From: an uncultured Clostridia bacterium
GTDB taxonomy: Bacteria > Bacillota > Clostridia > Oscillospirales > CAG-272
DNA: 17,337 nt
NCBI GenBank assembly: GCA_904502055.1
Contig: CAJGDZ010000017.1
Coordinates: 1-17,337 of the forward strand
Direction: 5' to 3'
Shown one piece after another: positions 7,148 through 13,559 of this stretch (its first letter is position 1; each line of letters begins with the position of its first letter). The notes beneath the pieces are model-generated. The model searched no databases. It worked only from the letters and a program-made list of their open reading frames with translations, and was not told where the DNA came from. The position numbers were made by a program, and so were the translations under genes.

Positions 7148-7154
7148 GAAGGAA
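7148..7154 (+). promoter_or_regulatory. Ribosome binding site that sets the rsmB start
   Basis: GAAGGAA ends 5 nt before the ATG at 7160. It supports that start over the in-frame ATG at 7103, which lies inside the repeat hairpin and would add 19 residues unlike the family N-terminus. Confidence 0.8.
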
Positions 7155-7159
7155 AAGAT

Positions 7160-8464
7160 ATGAACGTAAGAGAGTTAGCCCTTCGCACGCTTGACCGCGT
7201 GACGGGGGACAAAAGCTATTCGAATATTGCCGTGGACACGGTTATAAAGCGGGAAAGCCTTATGGGGAAAGACCGCTCCCTCTTTTGCGTTCTGGTATAC
7301 GGTGTGATCGAAAAAAAGATCACGCTCGATCATCTGATCGACACGCTTTCCAGCCTTGCGCCCGAGAAGATCGAGCCCTCCGCGCGCAACCTGCTGCGCC
7401 TTGGGCTGTATCAGCTTCGGTTTCTTGACCGCGTGCCCGACCACGCGGCCGTAAGCGAAACGGTGGCCCTGGCTCCGCGCCGCACACGCGGCTTTGTCAA
7501 CGCCATCCTCCGCAGTTATCTCAGACAAAAGGACTCGCTGGAACTCCCACGCAAGGAGGACGGTCTTGTCCGTTATCTTTCGGTGCGCTACTCCTACCCT
7601 CTGGACCTTTGCGACAAGCTTGTGCACGAGTTTGGCGAAAAGGCGGCCGAGGACCTTCTTGCCGCCTTTGACAAAACGCCCTCGCTGACGCTTCGCACAA
7701 ATACGCTTAAAACCTCGCGTGACGCACTCCTTTCCGCACTTGCGCAAAAAGGCATTTCGGTAGCGCCCACCCAAAACGCGCCGCACGGCATCCGCGTGGA
7801 GGGCGCCTCGCTCGCCGAGCTTGAGCTTGACGAGGGAATGTTCTTCGTTCAGGACGAGGCCTCGCAGATCGCGGTGGCCGCGCTGGGCGCCGGAAGGGGT
7901 GACACGGTGTACGACATTTGCGCCTGCCCCGGCTCCAAAAGCTTTGGCGCGGCGCTGGATATGCAAAACGAGGGAAGCCTTGTTTCCTTTGACCTGCACG
8001 AAAACAAGCTCTCCCTGGTACGGTCGGGCGCCGAGCGCCTTGGCATCACGGTGCTTGAGACCCGTGCCCGCGACGGTCGAGACCTTGACGGGGCGCTTGT
8101 GGAAACGGCCGACCGCGTCATTTGCGACGTCCCCTGCTCCGGCTTTGGCGTGGTGGCCAAAAAGCCGGAGATCCGCTATAAGGAGCTTGCCGCCTGCGCG
8201 GCGCTCCCCGGAATTCAGTATGACATCCTGAGCACTGCCTGCCGCTACGTCAAAAGAGGCGGCACGCTGGTTTACTCGACCTGTACCGTCTTCCGCGAGG
8301 AAAACGAGGAAAACGTTACGCGTTTTTTGTCCGAGCACCCCGAGTTTTCGCTGACGCCCTTTACGGTGGGAGCCCTTGAGGTGCCGACGGGACAGATCAC
8401 ACTTTTGCCATCCATTCACGGCACCGACGGCTTTTTTGTCGCCAAATTCACACGAAAGGACTGA
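7160..8464 (+). CDS. rsmB: 16S rRNA (cytosine-967-C5)-methyltransferase RsmB
   Basis: Methylates C967 of 16S rRNA using SAM. From the ATG at 7160 the protein is 434 residues, normal for RsmB/Sun. Residues 1 to about 140 are the NusB-like RNA-binding domain (NVRELALRTLDRV..., PRRTRGFVNAILRSYL). The Rossmann methyltransferase part has motif I DICACPGSK (252-260), where most relatives read D-L/A-C-A-A-P-G-G-K, then motif IV DVPCSGFG with Cys326 and motif VI YSTC with Cys375, the two cysteines of m5C enzymes. It is the first gene after the hairpin-rich gap and is followed after 5 nt by rlmN. I see no strong promoter of its own, so it may depend on read-through. Confidence 0.95.
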   Translation: MNVRELALRTLDRVTGDKSYSNIAVDTVIKRESLMGKDRSLFCVLVYGVIEKKITLDHLIDTLSSLAPEKIEPSARNLLRLGLYQLRFLDRVPDHAAVSETVALAPRRTRGFVNAILRSYLRQKDSLELPRKEDGLVRYLSVRYSYPLDLCDKLVHEFGEKAAEDLLAAFDKTPSLTLRTNTLKTSRDALLSALAQKGISVAPTQNAPHGIRVEGASLAELELDEGMFFVQDEASQIAVAALGAGRGDTVYDICACPGSKSFGAALDMQNEGSLVSFDLHENKLSLVRSGAERLGITVLETRARDGRDLDGALVETADRVICDVPCSGFGVVAKKPEIRYKELAACAALPGIQYDILSTACRYVKRGGTLVYSTCTVFREENEENVTRFLSEHPEFSLTPFTVGALEVPTGQITLLPSIHGTDGFFVAKFTRKD

Positions 8465-8469
8465 CTTCG

Positions 8470-9540
8470 ATGACCGAAAATAAGATCGACCTTTTGGGTC
8501 TCACCGAAAAAGAGCTCGAAGAGTTTTTCCTTTCGATCGGCGAGCCCAAATACCGCGCCAAACAACTGTTTACGCAGATGCAAAAGGGTCTTGCGCCCGA
8601 TGAAATCACCAATTTCTCCGCGGCAACCAAGCAAAGGATCGCCGAGGCGGCGTACTGCCACTTCCCCACCGTTGCCAAAAAGCTGGTCTCCGCGCTTGAC
8701 GGCACAGTCAAATACCTCTTTCGCCTTTCCGACGGCAACTGCGTGGAATCGGTGGTCATGCGCTACGAGCACGGCGTCACCATTTGCATCTCCACCCAGG
8801 TGGGCTGCCGTATGGGCTGCCGCTTCTGCGCCTCCACCATTGACGGTAAGGTGCGCGACCTTGCTCCCTCCGAGCTTCTCGGGCAGATTATCGCCGCCTC
8901 GAAGGACCTTGGCGAGCGCATCGGCGGCATCGTGATGATGGGGATCGGCGAGCCCTTGGACAACTACGACAACGTCATCCGCTTTCTCCGCCTTGTGGGT
9001 GAGGAGAACGGCGTAAACATCGGTTACCGCCACATTTCGCTTTCAACCTGCGGACTTGTAGACAAAATTTACGAGTTGGCCAAGGAAGACTTCCCCATTA
9101 CGCTTTCCATCTCGCTCCATGCGGCGGACGATGCAACGCGAGGCGAGATCATGCCCATCAACAAGCGCTACCCCATCGGCGAGCTTCTGGACGCCTGCCG
9201 CGACTACTTTGCCGTCACAAAGCGGCGCATCTCCTTTGAGTACACACTCATTGCGGGCAAAAACGATTCGCCCGAGACCGCCAAAAGACTGGCGGATCTT
9301 CTCAACGGCAAGCTTCGCTCGCGAACCGAGACCATGCCCATTCACGTCAACCTGATCCCCGTTAACGAGGTCAAGGAGCGCGACTTCACGCACTCGGACA
9401 AAAAGGCCGTGGCACGCTTTGCCGACATTCTCGAGAAGCACGGCATCCGCGCCACCGTGCGCCGTAAGCTCGGCGCCGACATCAACGCCTCCTGCGGCCA
9501 GCTGCGCCGTGCCGAGGCCGGGGAGACAGCAGATATCTGA
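8470..9540 (+). CDS. rlmN: Radical SAM dual-specificity methyltransferase RlmN
   Basis: Adds a methyl group to C2 of A2503 in 23S rRNA and A37 of some tRNAs. The 356-residue protein has the 4Fe-4S CxxxCxxC motif at Cys113, Cys117 and Cys120 (GCRMGCRFCAS). It also has both mechanism cysteines: Cys106 (TICISTQVGC, equivalent to E. coli Cys118) and Cys342 (ADINASCGQL, equivalent to Cys355). GIGEPLDNYDNV and SLHA are typical SAM-binding and core motifs. It is RlmN rather than Cfr by operon context and by the overall sequence, though telling them apart firmly would need a tree. AAAGGA overlaps the rsmB stop. Complete and unremarkable. Confidence 0.95.
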   Translation: MTENKIDLLGLTEKELEEFFLSIGEPKYRAKQLFTQMQKGLAPDEITNFSAATKQRIAEAAYCHFPTVAKKLVSALDGTVKYLFRLSDGNCVESVVMRYEHGVTICISTQVGCRMGCRFCASTIDGKVRDLAPSELLGQIIAASKDLGERIGGIVMMGIGEPLDNYDNVIRFLRLVGEENGVNIGYRHISLSTCGLVDKIYELAKEDFPITLSISLHAADDATRGEIMPINKRYPIGELLDACRDYFAVTKRRISFEYTLIAGKNDSPETAKRLADLLNGKLRSRTETMPIHVNLIPVNEVKERDFTHSDKKAVARFADILEKHGIRATVRRKLGADINASCGQLRRAEAGETADI

Positions 9541-9560
9541 ACCCCCAAGAAAGGAACGTT

Positions 9561-10334
9561 ATGAGATTTTTAGGAAAAAGCGACAGCGGTGCCTTCAGAG
9601 AAAACAATGAGGACTGCTTCGGCATTTACGATATCGGGGAAAACGCGCATCTCTTTGCCGTCTGCGACGGCATGGGTGGCGAGAACGCGGGCGAGGTTGC
9701 CTCGCGTCTGGCACTGGACAGCTTTGCCGGGGCCGTGCTTGCCACCTGTCGCGTGCATATCAAGGAAAACAGGCTTTCTCTCACGCTCCGTGAGGCCGAG
9801 CTCATTCTCTCCAACGCCGTACAGCACGCCAACACCGTTCTTCGGGACTACCAGACCATCCACCCCGAAAGTGCGGGGATGGGCACCACGCTCATTGCGG
9901 CGCTTGTATGCGACGGCACAAGCGTGGCGTGGGTCAACCTCGGTGACAGCCGCCTTTATACCGTTGACACCAAGGACATACTTCAGGTCTCCAAGGACCA
10001 TTCCTATATTCAGCATATGATCGATATGGGCAAGATCACCGCGGCCGAGGCCAAGGACAGCCCCGTCCGCAACCTCATCACACGCGCGGTGGGCATTGAG
10101 GATACCGTATCTCCCGACATTGATCTGTTTGACCTCACCGAGAGTGAACGAAGCGAAACCGCACTCATCCTTTGCTCGGACGGCCTGTATGACGGCCTTT
10201 CCGAGGAGGAGTGTATGCGCATCGCCATCGATCGAACGCTCACACCCGAACAAAAGGTCGACCGTATGATCGAGGGCGCCAAGCAAGGCGGAAGCCGCGA
10301 CAACATCACCCTCATTCTCGTGGAGCTCTGGTAA
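9561..10334 (+). CDS. prpC: PP2C-type Ser/Thr protein phosphatase (PrpC/Stp)
   Basis: Reverses phosphorylation by the PASTA kinase encoded next. The 257-residue protein has the metal-binding PP2C set: Asp18 in RENNED, Asp36-Gly37 in CDGMGG, Asp207 in CSDGLYDGLS and Asp247 in GSRDNITL. GMGTTL and NLGDSR (126-131) are also conserved. It is a soluble single-domain protein of normal size. AAAGGAA (9549-9555) precedes the ATG. Only 4 nt separate it from the kinase, so the two are co-translated in near-fixed ratio, as in B. subtilis prpC-prkC. Confidence 0.96.
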   Translation: MRFLGKSDSGAFRENNEDCFGIYDIGENAHLFAVCDGMGGENAGEVASRLALDSFAGAVLATCRVHIKENRLSLTLREAELILSNAVQHANTVLRDYQTIHPESAGMGTTLIAALVCDGTSVAWVNLGDSRLYTVDTKDILQVSKDHSYIQHMIDMGKITAAEAKDSPVRNLITRAVGIEDTVSPDIDLFDLTESERSETALILCSDGLYDGLSEEECMRIAIDRTLTPEQKVDRMIEGAKQGGSRDNITLILVELW

Positions 10335-10338
10335 GACG

Positions 10339-11769
10339 ATGGCATTGTACGATACCTATCTCGGGCGTGTATTTTCGGATCGGTACACGCTGGTCAGCAT
10401 CATAGGCGAGGGCGAAAGCTCGGTGGTATTTGGCGCGTTTGACCGCGTGGCGGGACAAACGGTAGCACTCAAAATGCTTGCCCCCGATCGCCTGTCCGAC
10501 CCCGAGGCCACACGCCGCTTTTTGTCGGAGATCGAGGTGCTTTCGCTCTTCGACCACCCCAACATTGTAAAGCTTCTTGACGTCTCGCTTGAGGACGGCA
10601 ACAAATATTTTGTAATGGAATACGTCGAGGGCATCACCCTCAAAACGCACATTTCCACCAAGGGCTCGCTCCCCGAGGGCGAGATACTCTTCCTGATGCG
10701 CCCCATTCTGTCGGCGCTAGGAGAGGTGCACGCCAAGGGCGTGGTGCACTGTGACATCAAGCCCCAGAACGTGGTGCTGGTGGGAAGCGGCGAGATCAAG
10801 CTGATGGATTTCGGCATCTCGCGCTTAGTCAAGTCCCAAAGCTCCGAGCCAAGTGCGGTCACCATGGGCACGGTACAGTACGTCAGCCCCGAGCAGGCAG
10901 AGGGTAAGCCCCTTAGTCACCTGAGTGACATCTACTCCTTCGGCGTCATGCTCTACGAGCTGGCAACCGGCACACTGCCCTTTACCGATGCCGATGCGGG
11001 ACGGATCGCCGCTATGCACGTCTCCTCCTCGCCCATCCCCCCGTCGATGATCCATCCCGCCGTGTCACCGGCGCTGGACGCCGTCATTCTGCACGCGATG
11101 GAGAAGGATCCCTTGTCGCGGCCAAGCTCAGCAAGTGCGCTTCTGTATGAGCTGGAGTCTCACAAGGTGAGCGCGCCCCAAAAGGAGAAAATTCCCGAAA
11201 GCACAGACCTCAAAACGCGCCTGCAGATCATTCTGCGAAATCTCAAAAGGCAGCTGCACCTGCCCTCCTGCTTTGTCGGAGCCCTCTCGGCTCTCCTGCT
11301 TTGCGTGGTGATCAGCCTCTCTTGCCTTTTTTCGGCGCTTTCCGGTCAAAAAAAGAACCAAACGTGGATCCGAACGCCCGATCTCTTGGGCGAGAGCGGC
11401 TCCTCGGCCGAGGCGCTCGGACTTGACGGCGACTTATACCGCCTTTCGGTGGAATACGTCTCTCTGCCATCCAAGGGCGGCAAGATCATCGATCAATCCC
11501 CTAAGCCCGACAAGCGCGTAAGGCGAGGGGACGAGCCAATCGACATTCACATCACTGTGGCGCGATATGCACTTCCGTCCGAAATGCCGAGCCTTACAGG
11601 GCTGACCGAAGCGGAGGCACGAAGCTACCTTGCCCGCTACGAGTGCGAGATCATCACGGTTTACGCGCCGCACCATTACCTGCCCGAGGGCTACGTGTTT
11701 GCCACCGAACCGAGTGCAGGGGAAAAATCAGCAAAGGAAATCACACTTTACGTTTCAAAGAACGGATAA
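10339..11769 (+). CDS. prkC: PASTA-domain Ser/Thr kinase (PrkC-like), non-RD type
   Basis: A 476-residue membrane kinase. Kinase domain about 16-275: glycine loop GEGESSVVF (23-31), Lys45, helix-C Glu65, catalytic loop HCDIKPQN (137-144; Asp139), DFG (157-159) and SPEQ (183-186). One membrane segment spans about 309-333, followed outside by two divergent PASTA-like repeats (about 342-405 and 406-476); B. subtilis PrkC has three. PASTA domains bind muropeptides or lipid II, and PrkC controls cell-wall growth and spore germination. The catalytic loop has Cys138 in place of the usual Arg (codon TGT), making this a non-RD kinase. No good ribosome binding site precedes the ATG; translation is probably coupled to prpC. 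Confidence 0.94.
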   Translation: MALYDTYLGRVFSDRYTLVSIIGEGESSVVFGAFDRVAGQTVALKMLAPDRLSDPEATRRFLSEIEVLSLFDHPNIVKLLDVSLEDGNKYFVMEYVEGITLKTHISTKGSLPEGEILFLMRPILSALGEVHAKGVVHCDIKPQNVVLVGSGEIKLMDFGISRLVKSQSSEPSAVTMGTVQYVSPEQAEGKPLSHLSDIYSFGVMLYELATGTLPFTDADAGRIAAMHVSSSPIPPSMIHPAVSPALDAVILHAMEKDPLSRPSSASALLYELESHKVSAPQKEKIPESTDLKTRLQIILRNLKRQLHLPSCFVGALSALLLCVVISLSCLFSALSGQKKNQTWIRTPDLLGESGSSAEALGLDGDLYRLSVEYVSLPSKGGKIIDQSPKPDKRVRRGDEPIDIHITVARYALPSEMPSLTGLTEAEARSYLARYECEIITVYAPHHYLPEGYVFATEPSAGEKSAKEITLYVSKNG

Positions 11770-11772
11770 GCT

Positions 11773-12738
11773 ATGGAATACAGAGTAACCGGAAAGATCA
11801 TAAAGGGCGTTGGCGGCTTGTATTACGTCCGCCCGGACGGCGAGGAGGGGACACAGACCCTTCTCCCTTGTCGCGCGCGCGGAAAATTCCGCCACGCGGG
11901 CATTTCCCCCCTGGTGGGCGACCGCGTGGTGCTGCTCGGTGACGCTGCCTCGGCGGAAAAAGCCCGGCAGACCCCCGACAAGACCGAGCTTGTGATCCAG
12001 GACATCCTTGACCGCCGAAACGCGCTCATCCGACCGCCGCTTGCCAACCTGGACGTCATCTTCGTCTCTATGGCATCGGCCTTTCCCTCTCCCATTCTGT
12101 CCACGGTGGACAAGCTGATATCGATTGCCGAATTCAATGGAATCGAGCCGGTGATCGTTGTGGGCAAGAGCGAGCTGGATCCCGGGAGCACCGAGCGGCT
12201 GGTGTCGCTCTATCGCGGTGCCGGCTTTACGGTCTTCCCCCTCAGCGCCAAAAACGGTGACGGCGTAGACGCCATCGCCGCTTACATTCGCCAAAGCCTC
12301 GCCGGTAAGACCGCCGCCTTTGCGGGCGCGTCGGGCGTGGGCAAGTCCTCCCTTCTCTCGCGCCTTTTCCCCGAGCGAAGCATCGAGACGGGCGAGATCA
12401 GCCGCAAGATCGAGCGCGGCAAAAACACCACCAGACACGTGGAGCTCTTTGACTATGATTGCGAGGGCGGCATCGGCTACATTGCCGACACACCCGGCTT
12501 CTCGCTTCTGGACTTCGTACGCTTTGATTTCTTTGGCAAGGACGATTTACCGGAGACCATGCGCGAGTTCCGACCGCTTCTTGGAACGTGCCGCTACAAA
12601 AAATGCACCCACCAAAAGGAGGAGGGATGCGCCATTGTCGAGGCTGTAAAGCGCGGCGAGATCGCTCCCTCACGCCACGCAAGCTTTCTGGAAATGTACG
12701 ATTCGCTGAAGGACAAGCACGAGTGGAAGAAAGGATAA
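11773..12738 (+). CDS. rsgA: Ribosome small-subunit maturation GTPase RsgA
   Basis: A circularly permuted GTPase for late 30S assembly. The 321-residue protein has an N-terminal OB domain (about 1-78), a GTPase domain with G1 GASGVGKSS (185-193), G2 NTTRHVEL (218-225) and G3 DTPGF (239-243), and a C-terminal zinc site Cys273-x4-Cys278-x-His280-x5-Cys286. The permuted order (G4 before G1) is as expected. The G4 motif reads GKSE (131-134), where the family has N/TKxD, so both the first residue and the aspartate differ. It starts 3 nt after prkC. B. subtilis has rpe next; here thiN follows after 2 nt. Confidence 0.95.
   Translation: MEYRVTGKIIKGVGGLYYVRPDGEEGTQTLLPCRARGKFRHAGISPLVGDRVVLLGDAASAEKARQTPDKTELVIQDILDRRNALIRPPLANLDVIFVSMASAFPSPILSTVDKLISIAEFNGIEPVIVVGKSELDPGSTERLVSLYRGAGFTVFPLSAKNGDGVDAIAAYIRQSLAGKTAAFAGASGVGKSSLLSRLFPERSIETGEISRKIERGKNTTRHVELFDYDCEGGIGYIADTPGFSLLDFVRFDFFGKDDLPETMREFRPLLGTCRYKKCTHQKEEGCAIVEAVKRGEIAPSRHASFLEMYDSLKDKHEWKKG
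12731..12735 (+). promoter_or_regulatory. Ribosome binding site that sets the thiN start
   Basis: AAGGA, inside the end of rsgA, lies 5 nt before the ATG at 12741. The upstream in-frame ATG at 12588 would add 51 residues from the overlapped rsgA sequence and is rejected. Confidence 0.7.
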
Positions 12739-12740
12739 AA

Positions 12741-13367
12741 ATGAGAGCTTTTGTTTATCTTGGCGGTAGCGTTTACCGCGACGGATATCTTGATAGCCCG
12801 AAGGAGGGCGATCTTGTGATCGCCGCTGACAGCGGCTGTCGAAACGCCCTTGAGCTGGGCATAACGCCGCACATCGTAGTCGGCGACTTTGACTCCTACC
12901 GCGGCGCGCTCCCCGAAGGAGCGGAGCGATTGCAGGTGCCTGCCGAAAAGGACTTCACCGACAGCCAACTGGCCGTGGACGTCGCCCGAAAAAAGGGCGC
13001 GACCGAGATCTTCCTCGTCGGCGGCCTTGACGGCCGACTCGATCACGCACTCTCCAACCTCGCCATTCTGGAGGACCTTTGGCACGCGCACATCCGCGCC
13101 ATCATTTCGGACGGCAAAAACCGCGTGCGCTACATCGAATCCACCAGCGAGCTGGTGCTCAACCTCGGCTATAAATACCTGTCACTGATCGCCACCGATA
13201 AAAAGGCGAGGGGCGTAACCATTGACGGCTGCAAGTACCCGCTGAAAAACGCCACGCTGGAGCGCACGCACCAGTATGCGGTCTCCAACGAGATCGAGAA
13301 AAACTGCGCGCTCGTCTCGGTGCGGCGCGGCGGTCTGTATATTCTCGAAAGCACGGACCCCCGGTAA
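12741..13367 (+). CDS. thiN: Thiamine pyrophosphokinase
   Basis: Transfers pyrophosphate from ATP to thiamine to make the cofactor TPP. The 208-residue protein has the TPK catalytic domain in its first half: AADSG (28-32), GDFDS (48-52), DFTDSQLA (71-78) and GGLDGRLDHALSN (94-106), which bind Mg-ATP. The C-terminal beta-rich thiamine-binding domain (about 135-205) includes the usual GVTIDGCKYPL segment, here 'GVTIDG' followed by the ligand loop. It begins 2 nt after rsgA. No TPP riboswitch is visible upstream, consistent with salvage and housekeeping use from the operon transcript. Confidence 0.95.
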   Translation: MRAFVYLGGSVYRDGYLDSPKEGDLVIAADSGCRNALELGITPHIVVGDFDSYRGALPEGAERLQVPAEKDFTDSQLAVDVARKKGATEIFLVGGLDGRLDHALSNLAILEDLWHAHIRAIISDGKNRVRYIESTSELVLNLGYKYLSLIATDKKARGVTIDGCKYPLKNATLERTHQYAVSNEIEKNCALVSVRRGGLYILESTDPR

Positions 13368-13372
13368 CATAC

Positions 13373-13402
13373 ACCGACAAAATCGGTAACGATTTCCCGA
13401 TT
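13373..13402 (+). repeat. Overlapping alternative hairpins between thiN and spoVM
   Basis: ACCGA (13373-13377) can pair with TCGGT (13383-13387), or AATCGG (13381-13386) can pair with CCGATT (13397-13402); the two stems share bases and exclude each other. No T-run follows. They lie just after thiN and just before the candidate spoVM promoter, so they may be a weak 3'-end structure for thiN. Functional meaning is uncertain. Confidence 0.35.
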
Positions 13403-13407
13403 ATCTT

Positions 13408-13415
13408 CATAGAAT
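13408..13415 (+). promoter_or_regulatory. Possible sigma-E-type -10 element for spoVM
   Basis: CATAGAAT resembles the mother-cell sigma-E -10 consensus CATACAnT (one specified base differs). It lies about 35 nt before the spoVM start. In B. subtilis spoVM has its own sigma-E promoter at the same place, after thiN. The -35 region at 14 nt spacing (TAACGAT, 13387-13393) matches the consensus at only about four of seven positions, so this is a tentative call. Confidence 0.35.
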
Positions 13416-13435
13416 GACAACAAAGACCGCATTTC

Positions 13436-13442
13436 AAGGAGG
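13436..13442 (+). promoter_or_regulatory. Strong ribosome binding site for spoVM
   Basis: AAGGAGG, fully complementary to the 16S anti-Shine-Dalgarno core, lies 7 nt before the ATG at 13450. Such a site in a supposedly empty gap is strong evidence that the 28-codon frame is translated. Confidence 0.85.
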
Positions 13443-13449
13443 CATTGCT

Positions 13450-13536
13450 ATGAAGATCGTCGTTCTCCGTTCCCCCACCCTTCTTGCTCCGCTTTTGCGC
13501 CGATTTTTCGGCATTCGCAAGCCAAAGAAACGTTAA
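13450..13536 (+). CDS. spoVM: Stage V sporulation protein SpoVM (28 aa)
   Basis: A 28-residue peptide, MKIVVLRSP followed by TLLAPLLRRFFGIRKPKKR. SpoVM is an amphipathic helix that senses the convex forespore membrane and anchors the coat protein SpoIVA. Compared with the 26-residue B. subtilis peptide (MKFYTIKLP...), Met1-Lys2, the key Pro9, Leu12, Arg17 and Gly21 align without gaps. The N-terminus also follows the MKIVV-K/R-SP pattern I associate with clostridial SpoVM. Position matches B. subtilis, where spoVM follows thiN. A perfect AAGGAGG supports translation. The residue at 14 is Pro where B. subtilis has Gly, an unusual second proline. The basic tail RKPKKR is slightly longer. It is small enough to be missed by automatic gene callers. 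Confidence 0.88.
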   Translation: MKIVVLRSPTLLAPLLRRFFGIRKPKKR

Positions 13537-13559
13537 AATCAACATAAAAAAGGAATATT

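Noticed and set aside
7175..8419. Long minus-strand frames opposite rsmB, and similarly at 943-2040, 14049-15047 and 15683-16903
   Set aside because: Same compositional artefact, each opposite a secure gene with clear motifs.
12588..12740. Upstream ATG extending thiN by 51 residues
   Set aside because: The extension overlaps the rsgA zinc-site region in another frame and has no counterpart in thiamine pyrophosphokinases.
13337..13375. Alternative sigma-E promoter with GTATATT (13337-13343) and CATACACC (13368-13375)
   Set aside because: Both elements look good alone, but the spacer is 24 nt, far beyond the 13-16 nt range.
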